From assembly GCA_002316385.1 (NCBI GenBank), contig DCDL01000021.1, positions 17,477-60,058 on the forward strand: 42,582 nt of DNA, given 5' to 3'. The position numbers were made by a program, and so were the translations under genes. Shown in pieces: positions 24,564 through 33,238 of this stretch. How positions within the stretch are numbered: position 1 is the first letter of the stretch; each line of letters opens with the position of its first letter. The notes beneath the pieces were generated by a model. The model did not search any database and was not told where the DNA came from. It saw only the letters and a list, made by a program, of their open reading frames with translations. This DNA is from Clostridium sp. UBA1056 (GTDB lineage: Bacteria > Bacillota > Clostridia > Clostridiales > Clostridiaceae).

Positions 24564-24755
24564 TTATTCTTTAATATCAATGGCATCTACAGGACATTGA
24601 TCTCTTCCTTCTACAGCACCATCTTTAAGCTCATCAGGAATATCTCCAGATATAGCCTCAGCTTTATCACTTTCATCAAATGAATAAACTTCTGGGCAAA
24701 GACCAACGCAAGCTCCACATGAGATGCAGGTATCTTTATTTACTATTGCTTCCAT
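24564..24755 (-). CDS. Single-cluster [4Fe-4S] ferredoxin
   Basis: A 63-residue electron carrier. Cluster ligands are Cys10, Cys13 and Cys16 (CISCGACVGLCP) and Cys54 (CPVDAI); Cys20 is left over, as in the Thermotoga-type single-cluster ferredoxins. It is acidic throughout. The start follows AAGGAGG. It is a single gene, and its redox partner is not nearby. Confidence 0.93.
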   Translation of the reverse strand: MEAIVNKDTCISCGACVGLCPEVYSFDESDKAEAISGDIPDELKDGAVEGRDQCPVDAIDIKE

Positions 24756-24913
24756 ATTTATTCCTCCTTAACCAAAATATATTAACAAAGTTAGTATTCG
24801 CAGGAATTCATTTCATATACATATAAATTAGTATTTAATATATATGGTTCAATGTAATGTAGCCCACGCATATACAAAAATAACTGATTTTAAAGAAAGA
24901 GAATTTATATTTG

Positions 24914-24942
24914 TTTAATTATATAGAAATTATTGCTATAAT
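24914..24942 (+). promoter_or_regulatory. Possible promoter of the MBL-fold gene at 25002
   Basis: TTTAAT (24914-24919), 17 bases, then TATAAT (24937-24942). The -10 box is good and the -35 weak. Its position supports the GTG start at 25002. Confidence 0.4.
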
Positions 24943-25001
24943 TGGGATATAAGCAAACTATGATGCAATATTTATTTGTATTAAGCAAAGGGGGAAAAAA
25001 G

Positions 25002-25808
25002 GTGAAACTAAAAGTTTTAGTTGATAATAATACATATATTGACCAATATTATTGTGGTGAACCTGCTGTTTCATATTATATTGAAGATGAGAACACTAGG
25101 TTACTGTTTGACGTAGGGTACTCTGACTTATTTCTGAAGAATTCAAATGCATTAGGTATAGATTTAAAAAATATAAGTGCTATTGTTATTTCACATGGTC
25201 ACGATGACCATACAAGGGGATTGAAATACTATTTTGAACAAAACCGCAAAAATAATGTTTCTATTATTGCTCATCCAGATGCATTTAATGAAAAGGTAGA
25301 AGATAATTTAAAAATTTGCTCTCCTATTTTAAAAGAGGAACTAAAAACAAAGTGCAATCTAATTTTTTCAAAAGAACCTGTTAAAGTTAGCAAGAATATA
25401 ACTTTTTTAGGGGAAATACCCCAAACAAATGATTTTGAAAATAGGAGACCAATTGGTAAACAAATTGTTGGTCAAACTTCAACTGATGATTATGTAATGG
25501 ATGATACAGCACTTGTATATAAAAGCGAAGATGGCATTTATGTTATTACAGGATGTTCTCATAGTGGGATATGCAATATAATAGAATATGCAAAAGAAGT
25601 ATGCAAAGATAATAGAGTATTAGGAGTTATAGGAGGATTTCATTTATTTGAAGTAAATAAACAGGTTAATAAAACTATCGATTATCTAAAACAGAACAAC
25701 ATAAAAGAACTATATCCTTGCCATTGTACTTCATTTGCTGTTAGAGCAGAAATACATAAAGTTTTGCCAGTGAAAGAAGTTGGAGTAGGGTTGGAAATAA
25801 ATTGGTGA
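25002..25808 (+). CDS. MBL-fold metallo-hydrolase (dihydropterin phosphate synthase-like)
   Basis: A 268-residue hydrolase. The metal motif is ISHGHDDHTRGL (HxHxDH), with further metal-site features GCSHSGICN and GGFHLFE and a final CHCTSFAVRAEIHK. The last two features are characteristic of the branch often labelled 7,8-dihydropterin-6-yl-methyl-aminobenzene phosphate synthase. In bacteria the real substrate of these proteins is mostly unknown. I chose the GTG at 25002, which follows AGGGGGAAAAAAG; an in-frame start 60 bases upstream lies inside a -10 box. A terminator follows at 25864. Confidence 0.85.
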   Translation: MKLKVLVDNNTYIDQYYCGEPAVSYYIEDENTRLLFDVGYSDLFLKNSNALGIDLKNISAIVISHGHDDHTRGLKYYFEQNRKNNVSIIAHPDAFNEKVEDNLKICSPILKEELKTKCNLIFSKEPVKVSKNITFLGEIPQTNDFENRRPIGKQIVGQTSTDDYVMDDTALVYKSEDGIYVITGCSHSGICNIIEYAKEVCKDNRVLGVIGGFHLFEVNKQVNKTIDYLKQNNIKELYPCHCTSFAVRAEIHKVLPVKEVGVGLEINW

Positions 25809-26255
25809 TATTATAGAAAATGAACATGTGTTATAGTAATAAACATTCTTCATAAAATATAAATTAAGGGGAGTCATTTCATTTTTGACTTCCCTTAAAA
25901 ATTAATACATCATCAACATTATTTTAAAACATAACCAAAATGTTAAATATTTAAAATTTTATATAGGTAAAATGGGAACATTTTAAAAAGTTAACTTTTT
26001 GCATAGGTAACTTCTTAAATAGTTGCATTATATGAGGTTATAAGGTTCTAATAATCTATAAGTGACACTCCAAATCTAACTATAAGCATTTATGAGGTCT
26101 GGTTAATCATCAGTGAAAGAGATTTCTGAAGCTTCTACCAATATATAGCCTTTGATTCCAAATAAATAAAATTAAGGTATAATATATAGAATAATAGATA
26201 ACATTAGATTATTGTGTCTCAATAATTTTTTTATTTGGTGTAAATAGGGAGGAAA
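25809..26255. other. 447-base gap between MBL and APH-like genes
   Basis: It contains the terminator at 25864-25898, then AT-rich DNA without a supported gene. On the minus strand near 26110-26170 a 19-codon frame ends in GYILVEASEISFTDD; it could be a remnant tail but is not recognised. A TATAAT at 26177 may belong to a promoter of the next gene. Confidence 0.4.
25864..25898 (+). terminator. Terminator after MBL-fold gene
   Basis: A 13-bp stem TTAAGGGGAGTCA/TGACTTCCCTTAA with one G-T pair and a T-rich loop. Confidence 0.8.
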
Positions 26256-27263
26256 ATGATGATGGATAACAACTCAATTTTAAATGAGATTTTTAGACTT
26301 TTTAGGCTAGATATATTAGAAGTTAATATTAATGAGATTGGTAATTCAACTAATTTAATTTATGATCTACAAGATGAAAACAATGCATATATTTTAAGAA
26401 TTTCAAAACAACCTTTTTATAATTTGTCACAGTATGAAGCTGAAATGGATTATGTAAACTATCTGTTTTATATGAAAGTAAATGTATCAAAAGTTATTTC
26501 ATCTATAAATAATAAGCTTGTAGAAGGTATATATGATAATGATGAATGTTATTTTGCTTCAGTATTTGAAAAAGCTAAAGGACATCTTCCAAGAGTAGAT
26601 AATATTAATGAATGGAGTGAATCGTTATTTTATAAATGGGGAAAGACCATGGGTAAAATTCATTGTTTAACAAAGGATTATAATCCAAAAGACGGAATAG
26701 TTAAGAGGAAACAATGGAATGAAGACTTTAATTTTAAAGGAGAATATGCATTTACTGAAAAAGATTGTGTTATTTATAATATATGGACTGAAATAATAAA
26801 AGAAATGAATACTTTTCCTAAAGATAAGGACTCCTATGGTTTGATACATAATGATTTTCACCAATGTAATTTTTTTATTTATAATGACGAAATAATCGTT
26901 TTTGATTTTGACGATTGCTTATATCATTGGTATGTTTGTGATATTGCAATTTCTATTTATCATTCTTTACAAACAATTCCTATAAATAGTGTACAAGAGC
27001 GTAGGGAGTTTGGAGTTAAATTTATTGAAAGCTTTTTAAAAGGATATTTAGAAGAAAATAAAATTGAAGAAAAATGGATAGATAAAATACCATTATTGTT
27101 AGAGTATAGAAGGATTTGCTCTTATAACTTTATTTTAGAATTATGGAGAAAGAATGAGCTTAATGATAATCAGAAGGAGTACTTAAAAAATATGAGATAT
27201 GATATTGAGAATCGAGTGCCATATATTGATATTAACTTTAAGGAGATGAAAAGATCTAAGTGA
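26256..27263 (+). CDS. Aminoglycoside phosphotransferase/CotS-like kinase
   Basis: A 335-residue protein-kinase-like small-molecule kinase. The N-lobe has NLIYDLQDENNAYILRIS (with the ATP-binding Lys/Arg region), and the catalytic loop is LIHNDFHQCNFFI, followed by the metal motif IIVFDFDDCLYHWY. These are the HxDxxxxN and DFD motifs of the APH family. The group also includes homoserine/choline kinase-like and spore-coat CotS-like proteins, so drug resistance should not be assumed. Three ATG codons follow one another; AGGGAGG is 3, 6 or 9 bases away, so the start may be 26259 or 26262. A small membrane-protein gene follows after 35 bases. Confidence 0.85.
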   Translation: MMMDNNSILNEIFRLFRLDILEVNINEIGNSTNLIYDLQDENNAYILRISKQPFYNLSQYEAEMDYVNYLFYMKVNVSKVISSINNKLVEGIYDNDECYFASVFEKAKGHLPRVDNINEWSESLFYKWGKTMGKIHCLTKDYNPKDGIVKRKQWNEDFNFKGEYAFTEKDCVIYNIWTEIIKEMNTFPKDKDSYGLIHNDFHQCNFFIYNDEIIVFDFDDCLYHWYVCDIAISIYHSLQTIPINSVQERREFGVKFIESFLKGYLEENKIEEKWIDKIPLLLEYRRICSYNFILELWRKNELNDNQKEYLKNMRYDIENRVPYIDINFKEMKRSK

Positions 27264-27298
27264 AGTAGTAGGATTAATAGCAAAAGGGGTGATGGCGC

Positions 27299-27748
27299 AT
27301 GAGTAAAAAGAAAACTATATTCATTTTAATTTTTATCCTACTATTATGTATTGGTATATTTTTTAGTTATAAATTTATTAAGGAGAAAAATACTTATTCT
27401 AATATTATTCAGGCAAATTGGGAAGTCGAATTGCCATTAGAGTATAAAGAAATTTATTCTATTGATAGTGGACCTAGCTTTTTAGGTGATGGTAAAAGAT
27501 ATCATATATTTGAATATGCTAATAAAGATGAGATAGAAGAGGTTTTAAATTGGCAATCAGGTAAAAACATTATTATGGAATCGAGTGTAATTAGTATATT
27601 AAAAGATTTAAAGGTTCCAGATGAATATATACCTAAATTAGAGGGTGATTATAAATATTATTTTAAAACTAAGAGCGATTCTTCAATGCTATATATTGTC
27701 TTCAGTGAGGAAGCTAATAGAGTATATATCGTTGAGGATATAAGATAA
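27299..27748 (+). CDS. Hypothetical membrane-anchored protein
   Basis: A 149-residue protein with one N-terminal hydrophobic helix (about 5-26, TIFILIFILLLCIGIFFSYK) after a Lys-rich start, then an outside domain of about 120 residues. A Cys within the helix does not fit a lipobox well. The outer domain (IIQANWEVELPLEYKEIYSI and later LEGDYKYYFKTKSDSSMLYI) is not recognised. The ribosome site is AAGGGGTGATGG. It probably shares a transcript with the upstream APH-like gene. No function is proposed. Confidence 0.7.
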   Translation: MSKKKTIFILIFILLLCIGIFFSYKFIKEKNTYSNIIQANWEVELPLEYKEIYSIDSGPSFLGDGKRYHIFEYANKDEIEEVLNWQSGKNIIMESSVISILKDLKVPDEYIPKLEGDYKYYFKTKSDSSMLYIVFSEEANRVYIVEDIR

Positions 27749-27848
27749 TTTTATAAAATAGAAATACCTTAAAGTATTTCTTGTCTTTAACTAAGATAAT
27801 GTAGAGATAATTAAAGTGTCCAATATTAAAAATTGAAGGGGACATTGA

Positions 27849-28151
27849 TTTAGGAGAAAGATTAAAAAGGTTAAAGTAAAAATAATTAATTTTAATAGTG
27901 TTTCTCAACTTAGCGGAGTGTCTAAGACATTCCTCTATAACAACAAAGAAGTAAAAGAAAGAGTTGAAGAACTTAGAGATAAGCAAGTAAATAAAGCGAT
28001 AAATCAAAGAGCCAAATATGATAAAACTGCAAAATCAAAAGATATTGTCATTATGGCTAAAGATAAAAAGACTAAGGAACTTGAAGAAGAAAATAAGAAA
28101 CTTAAACAACAATTAGAAGTTCTTTGAGGTAAATTATATGAAAAGATGTAA
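27849..28151 (+). pseudogene. Decayed TnpC-like (DUF6262) protein of a Tn554-type transposon
   Basis: One frame gives KINFNSVSQLSGVSKTFLYN-like sequence (after KIIN), then NKEVKERVEELRDKQ, a basic middle, and a coiled-coil tail KELEEENKKLKQQLEVL. A TGA then interrupts GKLYEKM before a final stop. A small HTH with SxSTLYxN followed by a C-terminal coiled coil and xLRGKLYE is the layout of TnpC from Tn554-like site-specific transposons. The N-terminal start is missing and the end is interrupted, so it is a pseudogene. tnpA and tnpB (tyrosine recombinases) are not in the window. Confidence 0.65.
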
Positions 28152-28202
28152 AGTGGGCAATTGGAGGAAATTGCGTCCAAATTAATTTTAGGGAGGTATC
28201 TT

Positions 28203-28661
28203 ATGTATCAATATTATAAGGGATTGATTATTAGAGAAGGAGCAGATGGACTTAAAGGGGATACGATTAAAAAAATGTACAATGAGGTTGGTTGGGTGTC
28301 TGCAAGTCAACCGTCATGGCTAGATGAAAAGTACGAAATCTGCTTTAAAAATTCATCATGGGTTTTCACTGTCTGGGATAAGGAAGATATGATAGCTATG
28401 GTAAGGGTTGTATCAGATAGAGTTATGACTGCAACAATCCAAGATCTAGCTGTGAAAGAAGAGTATCGAGGAAAAGGCATAGGTAAAAAACTTGTGGACC
28501 TGTGCTTAGAAAAGTTACCCCATGGGAATTGGTGGGTGCATACAACTCCAGAAAATTATGACTTCTATAAAAAATGCGGATTTGAAATTCCTCAAATATC
28601 TGATAGTTCAACAATGACATATATGGGATATATTAAGGCTAAATCAGAAGGGCATAGATAG
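28203..28661 (+). CDS. GNAT-family acetyltransferase
   Basis: A 152-residue acetyltransferase. It has an N-terminal KMYNEVGWVSASQPSWL, then AMVRVVSDRVMTATIQDLAV, the acetyl-CoA loop EEYRGKGIGKKLVDLCLEKL, and WVHTTPENYDFYKKCGFEIP. The short form with GW-vs resembles the YjdJ/AAC-type single-domain GNATs. The ATG at 28203 follows AGGGAGG by 6 bases; an in-frame start 42 bases upstream is less likely. The substrate is unknown. It follows directly on the TnpC remnant. Confidence 0.85.
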   Translation: MYQYYKGLIIREGADGLKGDTIKKMYNEVGWVSASQPSWLDEKYEICFKNSSWVFTVWDKEDMIAMVRVVSDRVMTATIQDLAVKEEYRGKGIGKKLVDLCLEKLPHGNWWVHTTPENYDFYKKCGFEIPQISDSSTMTYMGYIKAKSEGHR

Positions 28662-28815
28662 ATAATGTTTTACATTTTTCTTAAAATGTGCATCAAATTG
28701 TAATTAAAGAATAATTAAGTTATAGACTATATTGTTTATAGGTATTCTATGCATAAACATAGTTATTACAAGGTATTAATACATTGTATACTAGATATGT
28801 AAAGGGGTGTATAAT

Positions 28816-28980
28816 ATGGAGCCAATTTGGATGATTCTGATTTTTTTAGGAATATTGATAGTGGGTATTTATTTACTTAACAAGATTGACAGTAGGAAAG
28901 TAAACTCATTTAACAAGGAAAGTAATCATAACTTATCACAGATACATGAAGATAATAATAAAAACGTACCTAGGTTGTAG
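28816..28980 (+). CDS. Small single-pass membrane protein, 54 residues
   Basis: The frame starts at an ATG 7 bases after AAAGGGGTG and encodes one hydrophobic helix (about 5-22, WMILIFLGILIVGIYLL) followed by a charged tail (KIDSRKVNSFNKESN and on to VPRL). Its last codons overlap the start of a terminator hairpin (28972-28998), which is usual for real small genes. No family is recognised. It may be a regulator of a membrane protein, but that is speculation. Confidence 0.6.
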   Translation: MEPIWMILIFLGILIVGIYLLNKIDSRKVNSFNKESNHNLSQIHEDNNKNVPRL

Positions 28981-29003
28981 AGCAGAATTCTTCAACCTTT
29001 TTA
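28972..29003 (+). terminator. Terminator after the small membrane protein gene
   Basis: AGGTTG/CAACCT plus an inner AGA/TCT, followed by TTTTTAATT. It overlaps the stop codon. Confidence 0.75.
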
Positions 29004-29035
29004 ATTAAAACTAGTTTTAGTTTAAATTAAATAAA

Positions 29036-29662
29036 CTAATCCATGTTAAGATAAGTCCTCAATTTAGTTTTATAGATTATTTTAAATATATAGTATCCTA
29101 ATAGTCCACCTATAGTATTTAAAATTAAATCATCAATGTCTACTGATCTTCCTGGAAAACTACTTAGATAAGTGATATTTTCTATTAGCTGCAATACTTC
29201 TATAGATAATGAAGTCAAGAAAGAGATAATAATAACATTTTTAATACTTCTAATTTCTTTTTTGTACATTGATAAGTATCCAATAAAAGGCATTAATAAT
29301 AATAAATTACCTAACAAGCTCCTAAGGTAAAAGAAATGCCCAATATTATTTTCTTGAAGAGATATAAAGCTGTTAATGTAACCTTTAAATGGGACTAGAT
29401 TAATACCTAATCTTTGATCTAATGAAACGGTGGACTTTAATTCTGTAATACTTTCTCCAAACATTATTGAAATAGGGAATAATGTCACACCAACTAAACC
29501 TATTATATATAATGCAAATAAATTAGTCATAATTTCTTTTCCTATTAATATATTTTTACCTTTTCTTTTTCTTATTACCAGGGTTATTACTCTTGAAATA
29601 ATCCATATAGAAATTCCAAGTAATAGCACTGTATCGAAATCAAAAGTGTATCCTTGTACCAA
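29036..29662 (-). CDS. VanZ-family membrane protein
   Basis: A 208-residue protein with about five membrane helices. VanZ features are LFPISIMFG, LGINLVPFKGYI, RSLLGNLLLLMPFIGYL, SLSIEVLQL and GRSVDIDDLILNTIGGLLGYYIFK. VanZ proteins are linked to teicoplanin or lipoglycopeptide tolerance and to surface-charge changes. Many clostridial members stand alone, as here, and need not confer resistance. The start is a TTG seven bases after AAGGAGG on the minus strand. It is a single gene, and no vanHAX cluster is present. Confidence 0.9.
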   Translation of the reverse strand: MVQGYTFDFDTVLLLGISIWIISRVITLVIRKRKGKNILIGKEIMTNLFALYIIGLVGVTLFPISIMFGESITELKSTVSLDQRLGINLVPFKGYINSFISLQENNIGHFFYLRSLLGNLLLLMPFIGYLSMYKKEIRSIKNVIIISFLTSLSIEVLQLIENITYLSSFPGRSVDIDDLILNTIGGLLGYYIFKIIYKTKLRTYLNMD

Positions 29663-29814
29663 TTTTATACCTCCTTTATACTTATGAAATTATAATGTTA
29701 AGGCTTTACATAACCATATGAGTCTAAAGAATATATTGTTTAATTTTAAAGGGCTATATTTCATTAATTAGTTCAGAGTATATGAAGATAGATGATTTTA
29801 TTTATCTTTACTTT

Positions 29815-30126
29815 TTAGCAGTATTTCATTACATAGAATTCACCAAGTCCAAGAGGAGTTTCTTGCTGATTTGTTTCTATAATATTAAATCCTTGAGATT
29901 TATAGCAGTTTATAGCTCTCTCATTCCATGTTCTAACTTCTAATACAATAGGTTTATTAGGAAATCTCTTTTTACTTTCCATAATAGCTAGCTTAGTAAT
30001 TATTTTTCCTAATCCATTACCACAATGACTTGGCTTGATTCCAATTCCAAAGGACACATAATCTCCTTTATCTAGTAAACTTATAAATCCTACTAGCTCT
30101 TTATTTTCATTATTGTATAAGTAATT
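29815..30126 (-). pseudogene. N-terminally truncated GNAT acetyltransferase
   Basis: The frame from 30126 to the stop reads NYLYNNENKELVGFISLLDKGDYVSFGIG, then the acetyl-CoA loop HCGNGLGKIITKLAI and the ending LEVRTWNERAINCYKSQGFN with GEFYVMKYC. The first 50-60 residues of the GNAT fold are missing: an in-frame stop lies just upstream and no start codon with a ribosome site is seen (a GTG at 30057 is internal). It is therefore a remnant, or a 5' deletion of a recently working gene, since the remaining part is undamaged. Confidence 0.65.
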
Positions 30127-30189
30127 TTAATTTGAAATACTTTATTATTGAGTTGTATAAAGAGATGTGCATAAAAATTATTTTATAAA

Positions 30190-30969
30190 CTATGATTTAT
30201 GAGCTATTAAAGTAAATTCTCCTGGAATATTTTGATGAGAATCAAACCTCGGGCCTTCAACAAGTTTTTCAATGATAAATCCTGCTGAAGCAAAATAAGT
30301 GATAATTTCGCCTATTGTCCAATATCTTAATAGGCACTTTGGAAATTCATTACGTTCATTCTCAGGAAAAGTTTTTTCATATGCTACTTCAGCAACCTGT
30401 AATGTATTCTCAAAGTAGTCTCCAGTCAGTTCCAATGCATAATCTCTAGTGTCAAAAATATCACGTGTTTTAAATATTTTTCTAATAGGATGGAAATCAT
30501 TTAGAACTAGTTTTCCACCTGATTTTAGAAGAGAGGATATCTTCTTTGAAACCTTGTCTAAATCTGAAAAGTAATGAAGTATTCCACCTTCTAAATAAAC
30601 AATATCAAAACTATTAATCATTTCAGCAATATCTAAATCTAAAAAGTCTGATACTATATAGGTTAAATTCACACCAGCTTCTTTAGCGACTTCCATTGCA
30701 TATTTCTTATGCTCTTTAGAGATGTCTACAATAGTTACATCAGCACCAAGCAATGCTAATGGTATTGCCTTTTTACCACAGGAACCAAGTAAATTAGCAA
30801 TTTTCTTTTCTTTAACATCACCAAGATATTGAAGGTGGTTTTTCAAGTATTTTTCAGGTTGCAGTATCATATTTTTAGCTACATCACTAGGTAAACCTTC
30901 TTCATTTACTCGATATTCATATGCTCTATAGGACCATGCTTTCTTATTTATTTCACCTTGGTCATTCAT
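30190..30969 (-). CDS. Class I SAM-dependent methyltransferase
   Basis: A 259-residue methyltransferase. Motif I is NLLGSCGKKAIPLALLGADV, motif II is VTIVDISKEH, followed by VSDFLDLD and the post-motif FDIVYLEGGILHYFSDLDKV, then LLKSGGKLVLNDFHP. The opening AWSYRAYEYRVNEEGLPSDV is typical of a Firmicute small-molecule methyltransferase group. The substrate cannot be told. The start follows GGAGG with a 10-base gap. It is followed on the same strand by the truncated GNAT and preceded by the Eis-like gene (87 bases apart). Confidence 0.88.
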   Translation of the reverse strand: MNDQGEINKKAWSYRAYEYRVNEEGLPSDVAKNMILQPEKYLKNHLQYLGDVKEKKIANLLGSCGKKAIPLALLGADVTIVDISKEHKKYAMEVAKEAGVNLTYIVSDFLDLDIAEMINSFDIVYLEGGILHYFSDLDKVSKKISSLLKSGGKLVLNDFHPIRKIFKTRDIFDTRDYALELTGDYFENTLQVAEVAYEKTFPENERNEFPKCLLRYWTIGEIITYFASAGFIIEKLVEGPRFDSHQNIPGEFTLIAHKS

Positions 30970-31056
30970 TAATTATATACCTCCACTTCTATTTTAAATT
31001 AATGTTATATCATCTATTATTAATACATGACTTTTTATGCACAATAAATTAATAGT

Positions 31057-32262
31057 TTAGAAGTAATATGGATTATAAAGAAACTTTTTGGGAAACCATT
31101 CATCTAATATTATTCCAACCTCTGAATTCGATAAGGTAATCCACTCCTTAAATTCTAATTCTTCTACTGAGTATACACCATATAAAAGTGATGTAAGCCC
31201 TTTTATATCCATCTTTACATGTGATTCTGCATTATTACATTTATTCATTTTTAGGTTATTATCAACAACTTTAAGCTTATAAACACCATTATTCCATTGG
31301 CAATACTCATCATGCAATTCTAAAATGATCTCGCCTTCTAAATTCACTTTGATATCATTAACTGCTTCTATTGCTTCAATAATCCTAACCATCCATGGAT
31401 GGTTATTAATCTTCACTTCGAAGGGTCTTGCTGTATCACTTAACCAACTGAAGAAATTAACGCCATATGGAATTCTTAACTCTATATGTGAGAATTGATC
31501 TTTATGCTTTGCAAAATATCTGAATAACATCACTCTGCTTTCTATGTCTTTCCAATACATTTCTGCTACAAAAATTCTTCCGTTCTCTCCAGAATCTATT
31601 TTAATATATTTTGCTGCTGCCATAATATTATTATTTTTCTTTATGAACACTACAAGTACACTATCATGATCTTCTTTCCAATATTCACTCGACATATCAT
31701 TAAGAAAAACCAGTCCATGATGTTCAAATAAATCAAGTTCAAATTTAAATCCTTCAAATTCAGCTTGTACATCAATGGCTCTTACTCTTTTTTCTTCCCA
31801 TGTACCATCTATTTTAGATACATCTCCTAAATAATGAGAAAATCCATCAAGAGAGATTTTAACTAATAAGTTGTCATTTGTACCAACATAGCCAAAAGCA
31901 TCATAGAAGCTTTCTTTGAAAGGATGTAACAAACTAACAGATTGTTTCTTTTCTTTCATATCTAAAAATATTGCTTTTGTTAAATCCTTTACATATCCAT
32001 GTAAACGGTATTCGGGAAAAGTAGCAACATGAGAGACTCCTCCCATCTTCTTAATTGTACCCCTGACTGATTGATTAAAAGTATAGTTCCTTATCATGGA
32101 TACTAAATTTTCGTCTTCAAACATTCCTAATATTTCATCTGATGTATAGAATGACAGTTCATCTTTGGATGGTGTATTATCAGTCCATTGACGGCCGGTA
32201 CAATAGACATGTAATTCTCTTACTTGTTCAAGATTATTAGCTTTTACTTTTCTAATTTTCAT
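31057..32262 (-). CDS. Eis-like GNAT acetyltransferase
   Basis: A 401-residue protein with the three-part Eis layout: an N-terminal GNAT domain (about 1-130, with THVATFPEYRLHGYVKDL-like acetyl-CoA loop, here SHVATFPEYRLHGYVKDL); a second GNAT-like domain (about 150-290); and a C-terminal SCP2-like domain ending at Phe401, whose end carboxylate is catalytic in Eis. Mycobacterial Eis acetylates aminoglycosides at several amines and also proteins; in Firmicutes the substrate is unknown. The start follows AGGAGA. It lies in a minus-strand run with the AraC/GyrI regulator upstream and the methyltransferase downstream. Confidence 0.85.
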   Translation of the reverse strand: MKIRKVKANNLEQVRELHVYCTGRQWTDNTPSKDELSFYTSDEILGMFEDENLVSMIRNYTFNQSVRGTIKKMGGVSHVATFPEYRLHGYVKDLTKAIFLDMKEKKQSVSLLHPFKESFYDAFGYVGTNDNLLVKISLDGFSHYLGDVSKIDGTWEEKRVRAIDVQAEFEGFKFELDLFEHHGLVFLNDMSSEYWKEDHDSVLVVFIKKNNNIMAAAKYIKIDSGENGRIFVAEMYWKDIESRVMLFRYFAKHKDQFSHIELRIPYGVNFFSWLSDTARPFEVKINNHPWMVRIIEAIEAVNDIKVNLEGEIILELHDEYCQWNNGVYKLKVVDNNLKMNKCNNAESHVKMDIKGLTSLLYGVYSVEELEFKEWITLSNSEVGIILDEWFPKKFLYNPYYF

Positions 32263-32332
32263 AATTTTATTCTCCTAATAAAAAAATTAATTGTAATATA
32301 CTTTTAAGCATAGAATTATCATAGTATGATTT

Positions 32333-32368
32333 AGCGGCGAAATATAATGTTTACGCCGCTTTGTTTTA
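32333..32368. terminator. G+C-rich hairpin between AraC/GyrI and Eis-like genes
   Basis: A 7-bp G+C-rich stem AGCGGCG/CGCCGCT, with further AAA/TTT pairing inside the loop, in otherwise AT-rich DNA. A T-rich tail lies on the plus strand. It probably separates the two minus-strand transcripts. Confidence 0.5.
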
Positions 32369-33238
32369 TTATTTTTTAATAATAGCAATCCAAACTTCTT
32401 GATGATTCTCTTGCATATAGCACTCAATAACAGGAAGGTCAGCTAATTCATATCCTGAATTAGGAAGCCATTCGCTATAAAATTGTTTATAAACCTTTTG
32501 TGTTGCATCGGGTAGTTCTCCATTAGCTTCAAAGATTGTCCATGTTGCAGCAGGGTAAGAAAACTCCTTCATTCCTTCTATAGGTGGGACATGTTTGCAG
32601 TCTGGCATATCAACATGATTTGTCACTGCTACAATATATTCCATTTCTTCAGCCTCTCCCCATTGACCTCCTTGAGCGATTCCTAAAAATCCTGCAGGTC
32701 TATAGTCAGGAAAGTTGTCAAAGAACATTTTCATAGTCCCATCCTTCCATGAGCTTTCCCAAATTTGAGGAATTGCTTCAAAGGCTTCGGCTGTTTTTAC
32801 TTTGTGTGATATCCCCATTACTCTAAATGCAGGCCACTGTTCAATTTGATAATTCATATGATTTTCTCCTTTTATTGTGATTTGAAAGGAAAGTTTAGGA
32901 CAGGATTTTAACTGAACTGTTTCATTTCTAACACTTGAAGGTAGTACTCCATGAAAATTTTTGAATGCTCTAGTAAAGGAATCTTGAGATTCGTATCCAT
33001 ACTTTAAGGAAATGTCAATTATTCTTTCAGAGCTATTTAATAAATCAAAGGCTGCCATAGTTAAGCGTCTGTTTCTTATATATTCAGATAGAGGCTTGTC
33101 CGCTATATATGAGAACATTCTTTGAAAATTATAAATAGAACATCCAGCAATTTTTGAAATAGTTTCATAGTATACTTCACCGTCAAGGTTTTCTTCTATA
33201 TAGTTTATCGACTCATTTAATTTTTTAATCCAATCCAT
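32369..33238 (-). CDS. AraC-family regulator with C-terminal GyrI-like effector domain
   Basis: A 289-residue regulator of the Rob/TipA-like type. The N-terminal double HTH (about 1-105) reads SINYIEENLDGEVYYETISK, then SIYNFQRMFSYIADKPLSEY and SQDSFTRAFKNFHGVLPS. The C-terminal GyrI-like domain (about 125-289) includes FRVMGISHKVKTAEAF, GFLGIAQGG, and ends in CYMQENHQEVWIAI. Proteins of this type sense drugs or other small molecules and activate export or detoxification genes. I chose the ATG at 33238, eight bases after GGGAG; a TTG 15 bases upstream overlaps that site. It is near the Eis-like gene, which could be a target. Confidence 0.9.
   Translation of the reverse strand: MDWIKKLNESINYIEENLDGEVYYETISKIAGCSIYNFQRMFSYIADKPLSEYIRNRRLTMAAFDLLNSSERIIDISLKYGYESQDSFTRAFKNFHGVLPSSVRNETVQLKSCPKLSFQITIKGENHMNYQIEQWPAFRVMGISHKVKTAEAFEAIPQIWESSWKDGTMKMFFDNFPDYRPAGFLGIAQGGQWGEAEEMEYIVAVTNHVDMPDCKHVPPIEGMKEFSYPAATWTIFEANGELPDATQKVYKQFYSEWLPNSGYELADLPVIECYMQENHQEVWIAIIKK

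Noticed and set aside
26256..27263. Calling the kinase an aminoglycoside resistance gene
   Set aside because: The motifs fit the whole APH/CotS/choline kinase superfamily; nothing points to aminoglycosides.
27714..28007. Minus-strand frame of 97 codons
   Set aside because: It is antisense to the TnpC remnant and the end of the membrane-protein gene, with Phe/Tyr-rich shadow composition.
29036..29662. Vancomycin resistance cluster because of VanZ
   Set aside because: No vanHAX, vanRS or ligase gene is present, and lone VanZ proteins are common in clostridia.
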